A DNA stretch of 12,437 nucleotides from an uncultured Cytophagaceae bacterium (GTDB taxonomy: Bacteria > Bacteroidota > Bacteroidia > Cytophagales > Spirosomataceae), in contig CAJCBY010000233.1 in the NCBI GenBank assembly GCA_903960725.1, positions 1 through 12,437 of the forward strand, read 5' to 3'. A program made the position numbers and the translations under genes. Positions 5,664 through 12,437 of this stretch are shown piece after piece (the first letter of the stretch is position 1; the number at the start of each line of letters is the position of its first letter). Under the pieces are notes generated by a model. That model was not told the DNA's origin. It did not search any database and worked only from the letters and a program-made list of their open reading frames with translations.

Positions 5664-5671
5664 TTTAGACG

Positions 5672-7594
5672 ATGGCGGACATTCAGGACATATTGCAAAA
5701 ATACTGGGGGCATTCGGCCTTCAGGCCCCTGCAAGAGGAGATCATTCACTCGGTGCTGGATGGAAAGGATACCTTAGCCTTATTGCCCACCGGTGGAGGA
5801 AAGTCTATTTGTTTTCAAGTGCCTGCCCTCGCTTTGCCGGGAATTTGCATCGTCATCACACCTCTGATTGCTTTGATGCAAGACCAGGTGGCACAATTAA
5901 ACCATCGAGGCATTCCGGCGACGGCCCTTTTTTCCGGCCTCCGCAAACGACAAATCGATATCTTATTAGACAATTGCATTTACGGCAATACAAAATTTCT
6001 CTATGTTTCTCCTGAACGAATAAAAACAGATTTATTCATTGAACGAGCTAAACAGATGAACATCAGCCTGCTAGTCATCGACGAGGCACACTGTATTTCG
6101 CAATGGGGCCACGATTTCAGGCCGCCCTATTTAGAGATTTCTGCCTTTCGTGCCTTGATTCCGAGCGTTCCTTGCATCGCTTTGACGGCCTCCGCGAACG
6201 AGGAAGTAAAACAAGAAATTCAAGAAAAGCTGCAATTCAAGAACGCGGCTGTATTCCAAAAAAGTTTCAGCCGTTCTAACCTCTCCTACTCCGTTCTTTA
6301 TGAAGCGGACAAAGAGAAGAAGCTATGCTCCATGCTGCAACGTGTTCCGGGTTCTTCGATCGTGTATGTACGCAACCGGAGACGGACGCAGGAAATTTCC
6401 GATATGCTTTCCAAAGTGGGTATTTCTAGCACTTTTTACCACGCCGGTTTGCCATCAGAGGTCAGAAGCGAACGCCAAAAAGACTGGATCGAAGGGAAAA
6501 TCGATTGCATCGTAGCTACCAACGCTTTTGGAATGGGAATTGACAAACCAGACGTTCGCCTCGTGGTTCACCTCGATTTACCCGATACGATTGAGGCCTA
6601 TTACCAAGAAGCTGGACGTGCAGGTCGTGATGAAAAGAAAGCTTTTGCGGCCATTTTGTATGAGGAAAAAGATATTCTAGATTTAACGGCTCAATGGGAG
6701 AAATCATTTCCAACCGCAGAAACAATCAAAAGAACCTACCAAGCTGTTTCCAATTATTTGCAAGTTGCAGAGGGAAGCGGCGAATTACAGAGCTACGATT
6801 TTGATTGGATGGACTTGTGCAAGCGTTTCAACTTGCCTAGCTCGCAAACCTATTTTGCCTTAAAGACCTTAGAAGCCGAGGGTTTACTTTTATTGAATGA
6901 GGCCTTTCAGAATCCCTCCAAAATTCGCTTCATCGTCAGTTCCACCGAACTATACGATTTCCAAATCCGAAACGAAAAATTCGAATCCTTCCTAAAAGGA
7001 TTGCTTCGGATCTATGGGGGTAATCTGTATACCCAATTCGTCAGCATATCAGAAGCCGACTTCGCTCATCAAATAAAGATTCCTCCTACAGAGGTGGAAC
7101 GCAATTTAGCGTTGTTAGAGAAGTTCGAACTGATCGAATACGACAAGCAAAATGGACTGCCTAAATTGGTCTTTTTAACACCACGGGCGAACATTGAAAA
7201 TCTTCCCATCATTTGGTCTGAATACCTAAGAAAGAAGGAGCGGTCGAAGAAAAAGATTGATGCGATGATTCACTATGTGAAACATCCCCAGGCGTGTAGA
7301 ACGCTGTTGATTACCTCCTATTTTGGGGAGTCTCTAAAACAGGCCTGCGGGGTGTGCGATCATTGTGTACAACGAAAAAAAGAAGCCTCCGGGAAAGATA
7401 TCCCCGAAGGCCTCGAAGCAGAACGTAAATTGATTCTGACTTATTTAAAAAACGGACCTTTGTCTGTCCAAGATCTAGTGGAATGCCTCCGCCCTTTGGC
7501 TTCAAATGAGGCTTTGCGCATCATTCAATTCAGCCTAGAAATGGGCGAAATTCACTATAACGCAGCGGACGAACTTGCTATCGGCTCTGCCTGA
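5672..7594 (+). CDS. recQ: RecQ-family ATP-dependent DNA helicase
   Basis: RecQ is a 3'-5' DNA helicase that works in recombination and repair at stalled or broken forks. The 640-residue protein has the superfamily 2 core: FRPLQEEII (17-25, motif 0), LLPTGGGKS (37-45, Walker A), DEAH (137-140) with the RecQ aromatic loop HCISQWGHDFRP (140-151), TAS (172-174), AFGMGIDKPDVR (285-296) and YQEAGRAGRDE (311-321, motif VI). Four likely zinc cysteines lie at 542, 559, 562 and 565. In E. coli RecQ they follow the helicase core within about 60 residues; here about 200 residues, including a winged-helix-like stretch (about 375-410), come first. No recognisable HRDC domain is seen. The ATG at 5672 agrees with the usual family N-terminus. 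Its last 40 bp overlap the convergent lon gene. Confidence 0.95.
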   Translation: MADIQDILQKYWGHSAFRPLQEEIIHSVLDGKDTLALLPTGGGKSICFQVPALALPGICIVITPLIALMQDQVAQLNHRGIPATALFSGLRKRQIDILLDNCIYGNTKFLYVSPERIKTDLFIERAKQMNISLLVIDEAHCISQWGHDFRPPYLEISAFRALIPSVPCIALTASANEEVKQEIQEKLQFKNAAVFQKSFSRSNLSYSVLYEADKEKKLCSMLQRVPGSSIVYVRNRRRTQEISDMLSKVGISSTFYHAGLPSEVRSERQKDWIEGKIDCIVATNAFGMGIDKPDVRLVVHLDLPDTIEAYYQEAGRAGRDEKKAFAAILYEEKDILDLTAQWEKSFPTAETIKRTYQAVSNYLQVAEGSGELQSYDFDWMDLCKRFNLPSSQTYFALKTLEAEGLLLLNEAFQNPSKIRFIVSSTELYDFQIRNEKFESFLKGLLRIYGGNLYTQFVSISEADFAHQIKIPPTEVERNLALLEKFELIEYDKQNGLPKLVFLTPRANIENLPIIWSEYLRKKERSKKKIDAMIHYVKHPQACRTLLITSYFGESLKQACGVCDHCVQRKKEASGKDIPEGLEAERKLILTYLKNGPLSVQDLVECLRPLASNEALRIIQFSLEMGEIHYNAADELAIGSA

Positions 7595-10050
7595 AAGACA
7601 AACTTCACCGGACTTTTAACCTGTTCTTTTAATAAAGCCAAGGCTAAAACTTCTTTCGCATCGTCTACGTAGTGGAAACTCAAATCTGAAATATAGTGCG
7701 CTTCGATCTCCTCCACATCTTTGCGGTTCTTCGAACACATGATAATCTCTTTAATACCCGCTCTTTTAGCTGCTAAAATCTTCTCCTTAATTCCTCCTAC
7801 CGGCAACACTTTGCCGCGTAGCGTAATCTCACCTGTCATCGCTAATTTCGATTTCACTTTGCGTTGCGTTAAAGCGGACGCAATCGCAGTTAACATGGTA
7901 ATTCCGGCGGATGGCCCATCTTTAGGAACCGCTCCAGCAGGAACGTGAATGTGTAAATTGTATTGGTCAAAAATGCGGTAATCAATTCCGTATTCATCTG
8001 AATGCGCCTTCAAGAAACTCAAAGCCGCCATCGCTGACTCCTTCATTACATCGCCTAATTGGCCAGAAAGTGTCAAAACACCTTTTCCACGATTCAACAA
8101 GGTTTCGATAAATAAAATATCGCCCCCTACAGGTGTCCAAGCCAAGCCAGTTACGACACCAGCGTACTCATTATTCTCGTAGGTATCTTTATCGAAATGC
8201 TCTTGACCTAGTAATTTAACGACGTCTGTCGCAGAGATTTTATGCGGATATTCCTGATCCATCGCAATGGATTTAGTAATCTTACGCACCACACGACCGA
8301 TCTCTTGTTCTAATTTACGCACACCAGATTCGCGGGTGTAGCCTTCAATTACTTTTTGGATCGCTCCATCATTGATCGAAAATTCCGCCTTCTCTAATCC
8401 GTGCTCTTTCTTTTGCTTAGGTAATAAGTGCTTTTTAGCGATTTGGACTTTCTCTTCCATCGTATAACCACTCACCTCGATGATCTCCATACGATCGCGC
8501 AAAGCGGGATGAATGGTATCTAAATTATTAGCCGTCGCGATGAACATCACCCGAGACAGATCGTAATCACACTCTAGATAATTATCCATGAAGCCGCTGT
8601 TTTGTTCTGGATCTAAGACCTCTAACAAAGCAGACGACGGATCGCCCCGATGATCAGAACCCACTTTATCAATCTCATCTAAGATGAAAACGGGATTAGA
8701 TGAGCCTGCTTTTTTAATGCTTTGAATCACCTTACCTGGCATAGCGCCCACATAGGTTTTACGGTGGCCTCTGATTTCTGCCTCGTCACGCAGACCCCCT
8801 AAGGCCATGCGCACGTATTTACGTCCCAAAGCTTTCGCAATCGAACGCCCTAGCGACGTCTTACCTACGCCTGGAGGGCCATAAAGACACAAAATAGGCG
8901 CTTTCATATCCCCTTTCATCTTCAATACTGCCAGGTATTCGATGATGCGTTCTTTTACTTTTTCTAATCCAAAATGATCCGCATCCAACACCTTCTTCGC
9001 CTTCACTAGATCAAAATTGTCTTTCGTGAACTCACCCCAAGGAAGATCCGCGATCAATTCCACGTAATTCATCAACATCGGGTATTCCCCAGACATGGAA
9101 TTCGTACGTTGTAGTTTGGAAAGTTCTTTTTGGAAGAAATCATTTACTTCTTTCGACCACTTCTTCTTCGCTCCTTTTGCACGTAGACCATCCAATTCTT
9201 GCTCTGGACTCTCCACGCCTAATTCTTCCTGCAATACTTTGATCTGCTGGCGGATGTAATAGTCGCGCTGTTGTTGGTCAATATCACTCGAAGCCTTGCT
9301 CTGGATCTCGCGCTTCAACTCTAAATGCTGAATGTCTTTCAACATATGCTCCAGCAAATGTGTAGCCTGTTCGATGCCATCTAAGGTCTCTAATAAAGCT
9401 TGTTTTTCCTTCAATTCCGCATTGATATTGGAAGAAAGGAAGTGCACTAAAAACGCAGATGATTCGATGTTATCCAAGGCGATTTGCGCCTCGCGTGGAA
9501 TCTCTGGATTCAGATTTAAGATCTTTAAAGCACATTCTTTCAGTGTAGAAACGAGTGCCCGATTTTCCTTGTTTAATTTCTTAGGAAAGGTGTCCTCAAT
9601 ATAGGAAACGCGTGCTAACAGATTTGGTTCTGTTTTGATATATTCACTAACCTCAAAACGCTTACGTCCTTGCACGATGATTGTTGTATTCCCACCGGGC
9701 AAAACGAACATTTTTACGATATGGGCTACCGTTCCGATTTTATATAAATCATCCGGAGTAGGCTCGTCTTTTGAGTTATTTGCTTGAACTAAAACGCCGA
9801 TTGTGCGATCACCTTTGTAGGCTTTCTTCACGAGGCGGACGGATTTTTGGCGAGAGACCGTAATCGGAATCACCATCCCAGGAAACAAGACGATATTGCG
9901 AATGGGAAGAATAGGCAATTGGTCTGACAAAACGCCCATTTTGTCATCGTTGTCCATCCCTTCTGACCCGATAGGGATCAATTCTATATTTTCAAAATCA
10001 GACATCTCTGAAAGCTGTAAATGCTTAAAAAGGTCATTTGGATTATTCAT
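7555..10050 (-). CDS. lon: Endopeptidase La (Lon protease)
   Basis: Lon is a cytosolic ATP-dependent serine protease that degrades misfolded and regulatory proteins. The 831 residues contain, in order, the N-terminal substrate-binding domain (about 45-240, beginning LPILPIRNIVLFPGMVIPI), a coiled helical region (about 240-320), the AAA+ domain with Walker A GPPGVGKT (391-398) and Walker B FILDEID (455-461), and the C-terminal protease domain. The catalytic pair is S714 in PKDGPSAG and K757 in GGIKEK, with the same 43-residue spacing as S679/K722 in E. coli Lon. An acidic 40-residue lead precedes the N-domain, and a poorly conserved 20-residue tail follows; its codons overlap recQ. The ATG at 10050 follows AT-rich sequence with no Shine-Dalgarno. 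An inverted repeat lies 15 bp upstream; heat-shock control is plausible but not shown. Confidence 0.98.
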   Translation of the reverse strand: MNNPNDLFKHLQLSEMSDFENIELIPIGSEGMDNDDKMGVLSDQLPILPIRNIVLFPGMVIPITVSRQKSVRLVKKAYKGDRTIGVLVQANNSKDEPTPDDLYKIGTVAHIVKMFVLPGGNTTIIVQGRKRFEVSEYIKTEPNLLARVSYIEDTFPKKLNKENRALVSTLKECALKILNLNPEIPREAQIALDNIESSAFLVHFLSSNINAELKEKQALLETLDGIEQATHLLEHMLKDIQHLELKREIQSKASSDIDQQQRDYYIRQQIKVLQEELGVESPEQELDGLRAKGAKKKWSKEVNDFFQKELSKLQRTNSMSGEYPMLMNYVELIADLPWGEFTKDNFDLVKAKKVLDADHFGLEKVKERIIEYLAVLKMKGDMKAPILCLYGPPGVGKTSLGRSIAKALGRKYVRMALGGLRDEAEIRGHRKTYVGAMPGKVIQSIKKAGSSNPVFILDEIDKVGSDHRGDPSSALLEVLDPEQNSGFMDNYLECDYDLSRVMFIATANNLDTIHPALRDRMEIIEVSGYTMEEKVQIAKKHLLPKQKKEHGLEKAEFSINDGAIQKVIEGYTRESGVRKLEQEIGRVVRKITKSIAMDQEYPHKISATDVVKLLGQEHFDKDTYENNEYAGVVTGLAWTPVGGDILFIETLLNRGKGVLTLSGQLGDVMKESAMAALSFLKAHSDEYGIDYRIFDQYNLHIHVPAGAVPKDGPSAGITMLTAIASALTQRKVKSKLAMTGEITLRGKVLPVGGIKEKILAAKRAGIKEIIMCSKNRKDVEEIEAHYISDLSFHYVDDAKEVLALALLKEQVKSPVKFVFQAEPIASSSAAL

Positions 10051-10065
10051 ACCACATTTTTAAAT

Positions 10066-10085
10066 TCTGCTCCTCAATGAGCAGA
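10066..10085. repeat. Inverted repeat just upstream of lon
   Basis: TCTGCTC (10066-10072) and GAGCAGA (10079-10085) are perfect inverted arms around a 6-bp spacer, 15 bp before the lon ATG. It may be a protein-binding operator or a leader hairpin in the lon mRNA. It does not match the CIRCE element (TTAGCACTC-N9-GAGTGCTAA). A weak TTTG (10111-10108, minus strand) with no good -7 box lies upstream, so the lon promoter is not clear. The remaining gap to 10130 shows only a weak 5-bp stem (10105-10109 with 10120-10124) after the DUF6702 gene. Confidence 0.4.
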
Positions 10086-10130
10086 CGATATTAATCAATT
10101 TTTATGCCAAACGACAAGATGGCAGTATGA

Positions 10131-10610
10131 TTATCTTGATAATTGTTGAACCTCCTGAGTTTTACGGAAAAGATAGGACTTTTTTTGGCCCTGAAAAGAC
10201 CAGGAAACAAGGTTTGTTTGGTCATCAAACTCGTCTAAAAAAATAGAATTCTCTAAATAAGATCCCACTAAATCAGACTTGGTGGGAATTTCTAAGTAGA
10301 CCCAAATAGCGTCCTGCTGTTGTTCGGTTCCGAGCCAACGGTATGGCGTCGTAATTTGCTTACCTGCATGAAAGCGAAAATGTTTGCGAAGGTAGGCATC
10401 TAACGCTTTTTCAGACACTGCATCGCCGGGAACCATTCGAAATTTCTTGCCCGTCACAGAGCTCATTGTTTGCTCGAGATCATCCTGAAAAAGACGAATG
10501 CTGATTTCCCAGCTTTGGTCCGTCTGATTATAAGTCATCTCTGTCACCGAACTATGAAAAGGATGTGCGCCCGGAAAAAGTAATCTCAGAAATAATACCA
10601 GCAGTTTCAA
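10131..10610 (-). CDS. DUF6702 family protein, probably exported
   Basis: This 159-residue protein of unknown function resembles, by recall, the DUF6702 family of Bacteroidota. The N-terminus KLLVLFLRLLFPGAHPFHSS is a basic residue followed by a hydrophobic run, consistent with a short signal peptide or membrane anchor. The HPFHSSVTEMTYN block (16-28) and the following beta-rich sequence (WEISIRLFQDDLE, residues 34-46) are the family-like part. The start appears to be TTG at 10610-10608, immediately after the rseP stop TAA; the only nearby in-frame ATG (residue 25) would remove the hydrophobic N-terminus. This implies translational coupling with rseP. It is the last gene of the dxr-rseP unit. 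An envelope role is suggested by the leader and context only. Confidence 0.75.
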   Translation of the reverse strand: MKLLVLFLRLLFPGAHPFHSSVTEMTYNQTDQSWEISIRLFQDDLEQTMSSVTGKKFRMVPGDAVSEKALDAYLRKHFRFHAGKQITTPYRWLGTEQQQDAIWVYLEIPTKSDLVGSYLENSIFLDEFDDQTNLVSWSFQGQKKSYLFRKTQEVQQLSR

Positions 10611-12002
10611 TTAGAAAAAGACTTTAAAGATATCGTTCCCAAACGTATAAGCCATCAAGGCAAGCAAGATAATCATACCCACCTGCTGCGCTTTTTCCAA
10701 CACCTTTTCAGAGGCTGGTTTCCCCGTTATCATTTCATAGAGTAAGAAAATCGCGTGCCCGCCATCCAAAGCTGGAATAGGCAAGATGTTCATAAAGGCC
10801 AAAGCCATGGATAACAACCCCGTCAACATCCAGAATCGATTCCAATCCCATACACCACCGAACATTTGGGCGATGCCAATAGGACCACTCAACGCTTTTG
10901 ATGCCGAAACATCCCCAGATGCGATTTTCTTGAAACCTTTGACATTATCGGTGATAACAGAGAAGGCACGACCGGTTCCGATACTAGCCGCTTGTGCAAT
11001 TGAATAATCTTCATGCGTTACTTCAATCAACATCTCCGGAATAAATCCAATTTGACCTGATGAGGCAACCTGCATAGCTAAGGTGTCCGCCACGCCTCCG
11101 CGCAAAATACCTAAGCGAATAGGCTTTCCAGCCTCCTTAGCTAATAATTCTTTTACCTCGTGGTAGAAACGAACCGGGTTTGTGTTCACGGAAGTGATCA
11201 CATCCCCTTTCTTTAATCCTGCAGCAAAAGCTGGCAACAATTCCGCTGGCTTAGCTGCGGAAAATTTATCGAAGAAACCTGGCTCTTCCGGAGCAGCTAC
11301 TTCAGCTACTTTGAATGCTGCCACTGGTTCAATAAAACCCGCTTTCTTGTCGCTTAATTTTTCAATGAAATTCGATGGAATTTTGATCTCCAAAGTCTGG
11401 TCGCCGCGTTGCACCGTATAAGATGAATTCTCGCCTAATAGAACGTCAGAGGCACGCAAATCAGACAATTGTTTGTAATCAGCACCATTCACACGAATAA
11501 TTTTATCGCCCGTTTTCAAACCGATTTGCTGCCCTAAATCCAAAGCCACAATTCCGTTTTTATTTAATTCCTCTTTGGATATGAAGTTATTCCCATTCGA
11601 ATAGGTCAAGCAAACAAAGATCACCACACCTGTAATGATATTCACGATCACACCACCTAACATAACGATTAGGCGCTGCCAAGCGGGTTTTGCACGAAAT
11701 TCCCATGGCTCGGGTTCTTTCGCAAGAGTCGCCGCGTCTTGTGTTTCGTCTATCATTCCGGAGATGGAAACGTAGCCACCTAGCGGGAACCAGCCTAAAC
11801 CGTATTCCGTATCGCCAATTTTCTTTTTAAACAAAGCGAAGTTTAACAAGGTGGGAATTGGAAACATAAAGTCGAAGAAAAGATAGAACTTTTCGACGCG
11901 CATCTTGAACCATTTGGCCGTAATATAGTGCCCAAACTCGTGTAATGTTACTAAAATTGACAATCCTAAAATCAATTGCCCTGCCATCACTAAACCTTCC
12001 AT
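10611..12002 (-). CDS. rseP: RIP metalloprotease RseP (site-2 protease family)
   Basis: RseP is an inner-membrane zinc protease that cuts membrane-spanning anti-sigma factors and leftover signal peptides. The zinc motif HEFGH (21-25) lies at the end of the first membrane segment (about 7-20), with catalytic E22. The third zinc ligand is D413 in MNILPIPALDGGH (404-416). Other likely membrane segments are about 111-132, 392-409 and 440-455. The stretch between about 150 and 315 holds two PDZ-like regions (GLKTGDKIIRVNG at 161-173; GLKKGDVITSVN at 262-273). Length 463 fits the family. The ATG at 12002 is used here, but a second ATG at residue 6 is possible. It starts 6 bp after the dxr stop and is directly followed by the DUF6702 gene. 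A dxr-rseP association is also known in other bacteria. Confidence 0.96.
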   Translation of the reverse strand: MEGLVMAGQLILGLSILVTLHEFGHYITAKWFKMRVEKFYLFFDFMFPIPTLLNFALFKKKIGDTEYGLGWFPLGGYVSISGMIDETQDAATLAKEPEPWEFRAKPAWQRLIVMLGGVIVNIITGVVIFVCLTYSNGNNFISKEELNKNGIVALDLGQQIGLKTGDKIIRVNGADYKQLSDLRASDVLLGENSSYTVQRGDQTLEIKIPSNFIEKLSDKKAGFIEPVAAFKVAEVAAPEEPGFFDKFSAAKPAELLPAFAAGLKKGDVITSVNTNPVRFYHEVKELLAKEAGKPIRLGILRGGVADTLAMQVASSGQIGFIPEMLIEVTHEDYSIAQAASIGTGRAFSVITDNVKGFKKIASGDVSASKALSGPIGIAQMFGGVWDWNRFWMLTGLLSMALAFMNILPIPALDGGHAIFLLYEMITGKPASEKVLEKAQQVGMIILLALMAYTFGNDIFKVFF

Positions 12003-12008
12003 AATTCG

Positions 12009-12437
12009 CTATTTTCTATTTTTATCTACCCATTCCTGAGCCATGATTCTACTTATTTTATCACTTTCAATATAATCCTCTAATGTCGGATTCGCGATAA
12101 AAGTTCCCTGATTCATACAATATTCGTTCAAATCAGACATCGCTAAAAAACCAATTTCATCAACTAAGAAGGCCGCCACCGCCACCTCATTCGCCGCATT
12201 CAACAAGCACGCTTGATTTCCTCCTTTTTCCAAGGCCTGAAAAGCAAGCCCTAAATTACGGAAAGTCTTTGTATCTGCCTGCTCAAAAGTCAAGGACGGA
12301 TACTGTCTAAAATCAAAACGAGGGAAATTCGCCTTCATTCGATTCGGATACCCTAAAGCAAACTGAATGGGCAATTTCATATCCGGTAAACCCAATTGTG
12401 CTTTGATGGATCCATCCTCAAATTGCACCAAAGAGTG
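12009..12437 (-). CDS. dxr: 1-deoxy-D-xylulose 5-phosphate reductoisomerase, C-terminal part
   Basis: Dxr converts 1-deoxy-D-xylulose 5-phosphate to 2-C-methyl-D-erythritol 4-phosphate with NADPH, the first committed step of the MEP isoprenoid pathway. Only about the last 142 residues are in the window; the frame stays open to position 12437 (HSLVQFEDGS), so the start lies beyond the right edge. The fragment has the family blocks VQFEDGSIKAQLGLPDMKLP and CLLNAANEVAVAAFLV, followed by the C-terminal helical domain ending in VDKNRK. The NADPH-binding domain and the main catalytic residues are outside. The TTG at 12429-12431 is an internal leucine codon, not a start. It is upstream of rseP by 6 bp and probably shares its transcript. 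Confidence 0.95.
   Translation of the reverse strand, partial: HSLVQFEDGSIKAQLGLPDMKLPIQFALGYPNRMKANFPRFDFRQYPSLTFEQADTKTFRNLGLAFQALEKGGNQACLLNAANEVAVAAFLVDEIGFLAMSDLNEYCMNQGTFIANPTLEDYIESDKISRIMAQEWVDKNRK

Noticed and set aside
7385..7411. Hairpin (GCCTCCGGG with CCCGAAGGC) near the 3' part of recQ
   Set aside because: It has a mismatch, no T tract follows, and it lies well inside the coding frame, so I do not call it a terminator.
7764..7778. Palindrome TTTTAGC-T-GCTAAAA
   Set aside because: It encodes the conserved AAKRAG stretch of the Lon protease domain; a 1-nt loop cannot form a normal hairpin.
10088..10111. TTTG followed by TATC as a lon promoter
   Set aside because: The -33 box is acceptable but the -7 region matches TAnnTTTG poorly, so no promoter was annotated.
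1..12437. Defence island, prophage, transposon, CRISPR array or tRNA gene
   Set aside because: No transposase, integrase, terminal repeats, regularly spaced repeats or tRNA cloverleaf was recognised; nearly all sequence is explained by housekeeping genes.

Overview
The window looks like ordinary chromosomal core DNA from a member of the Bacteroidota, probably a Cytophagales-like bacterium; the order-level guess is weak. Three things support the phylum. Several starts are preceded by the Bacteroidota -7 promoter box TAnnTTTG, sometimes with TTTG at -33. No start codon has a convincing Shine-Dalgarno sequence, and the upstream sequences are A/T-rich instead. The gene families also fit: DUF4301, DUF6702, a RecQ with an unusual C-terminal layout, and an Rrf2 regulator with four clustered cysteines. 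No mobile element, CRISPR array, tRNA gene or defence locus is visible.

Layout. Positions 1-228 appear to hold the minus-strand promoter and leader of an rRNA operon whose 16S gene lies beyond the left edge. Diverging from it is an RluA-family pseudouridine synthase (384-1109, +). It converges on an Rrf2-type regulator (1120-1527, -), whose stop codon lies inside its own terminator. Next is a two-gene ribosomal protein unit, rpsL-rpsG (2593 down to 1659, -), with a strong promoter and a strong terminator but no fusA. Upstream of it on the same strand are an isolated mannonate dehydratase gene (uxuA, 2734-3924) and a DUF4301 gene (4109-5572), separated by a terminator hairpin and a candidate promoter.

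A DUF4301/recQ divergent intergenic region follows. recQ (5672-7594, +) overlaps the 3' end of lon (7555-10050, -) tail to tail by 40 bp. The right end is a compact minus-strand operon read as dxr (partial, runs off the window), rseP, then a DUF6702 gene that starts with TTG directly after the rseP stop.

Themes. The left part serves translation (rRNA leader, rRNA/tRNA modification, S12 and S7). The right part serves genome maintenance, proteolysis and envelope (RecQ, Lon, RseP, Dxr of the MEP isoprenoid pathway). I found no clear new multi-gene system. The items most worth a second look are the DUF4301 protein, which carries motifs like those of sugar nucleotidyltransferases; the RecQ with its zinc cysteines displaced far toward the C-terminus; and a possible promoter plus terminator-like leader in front of uxuA.
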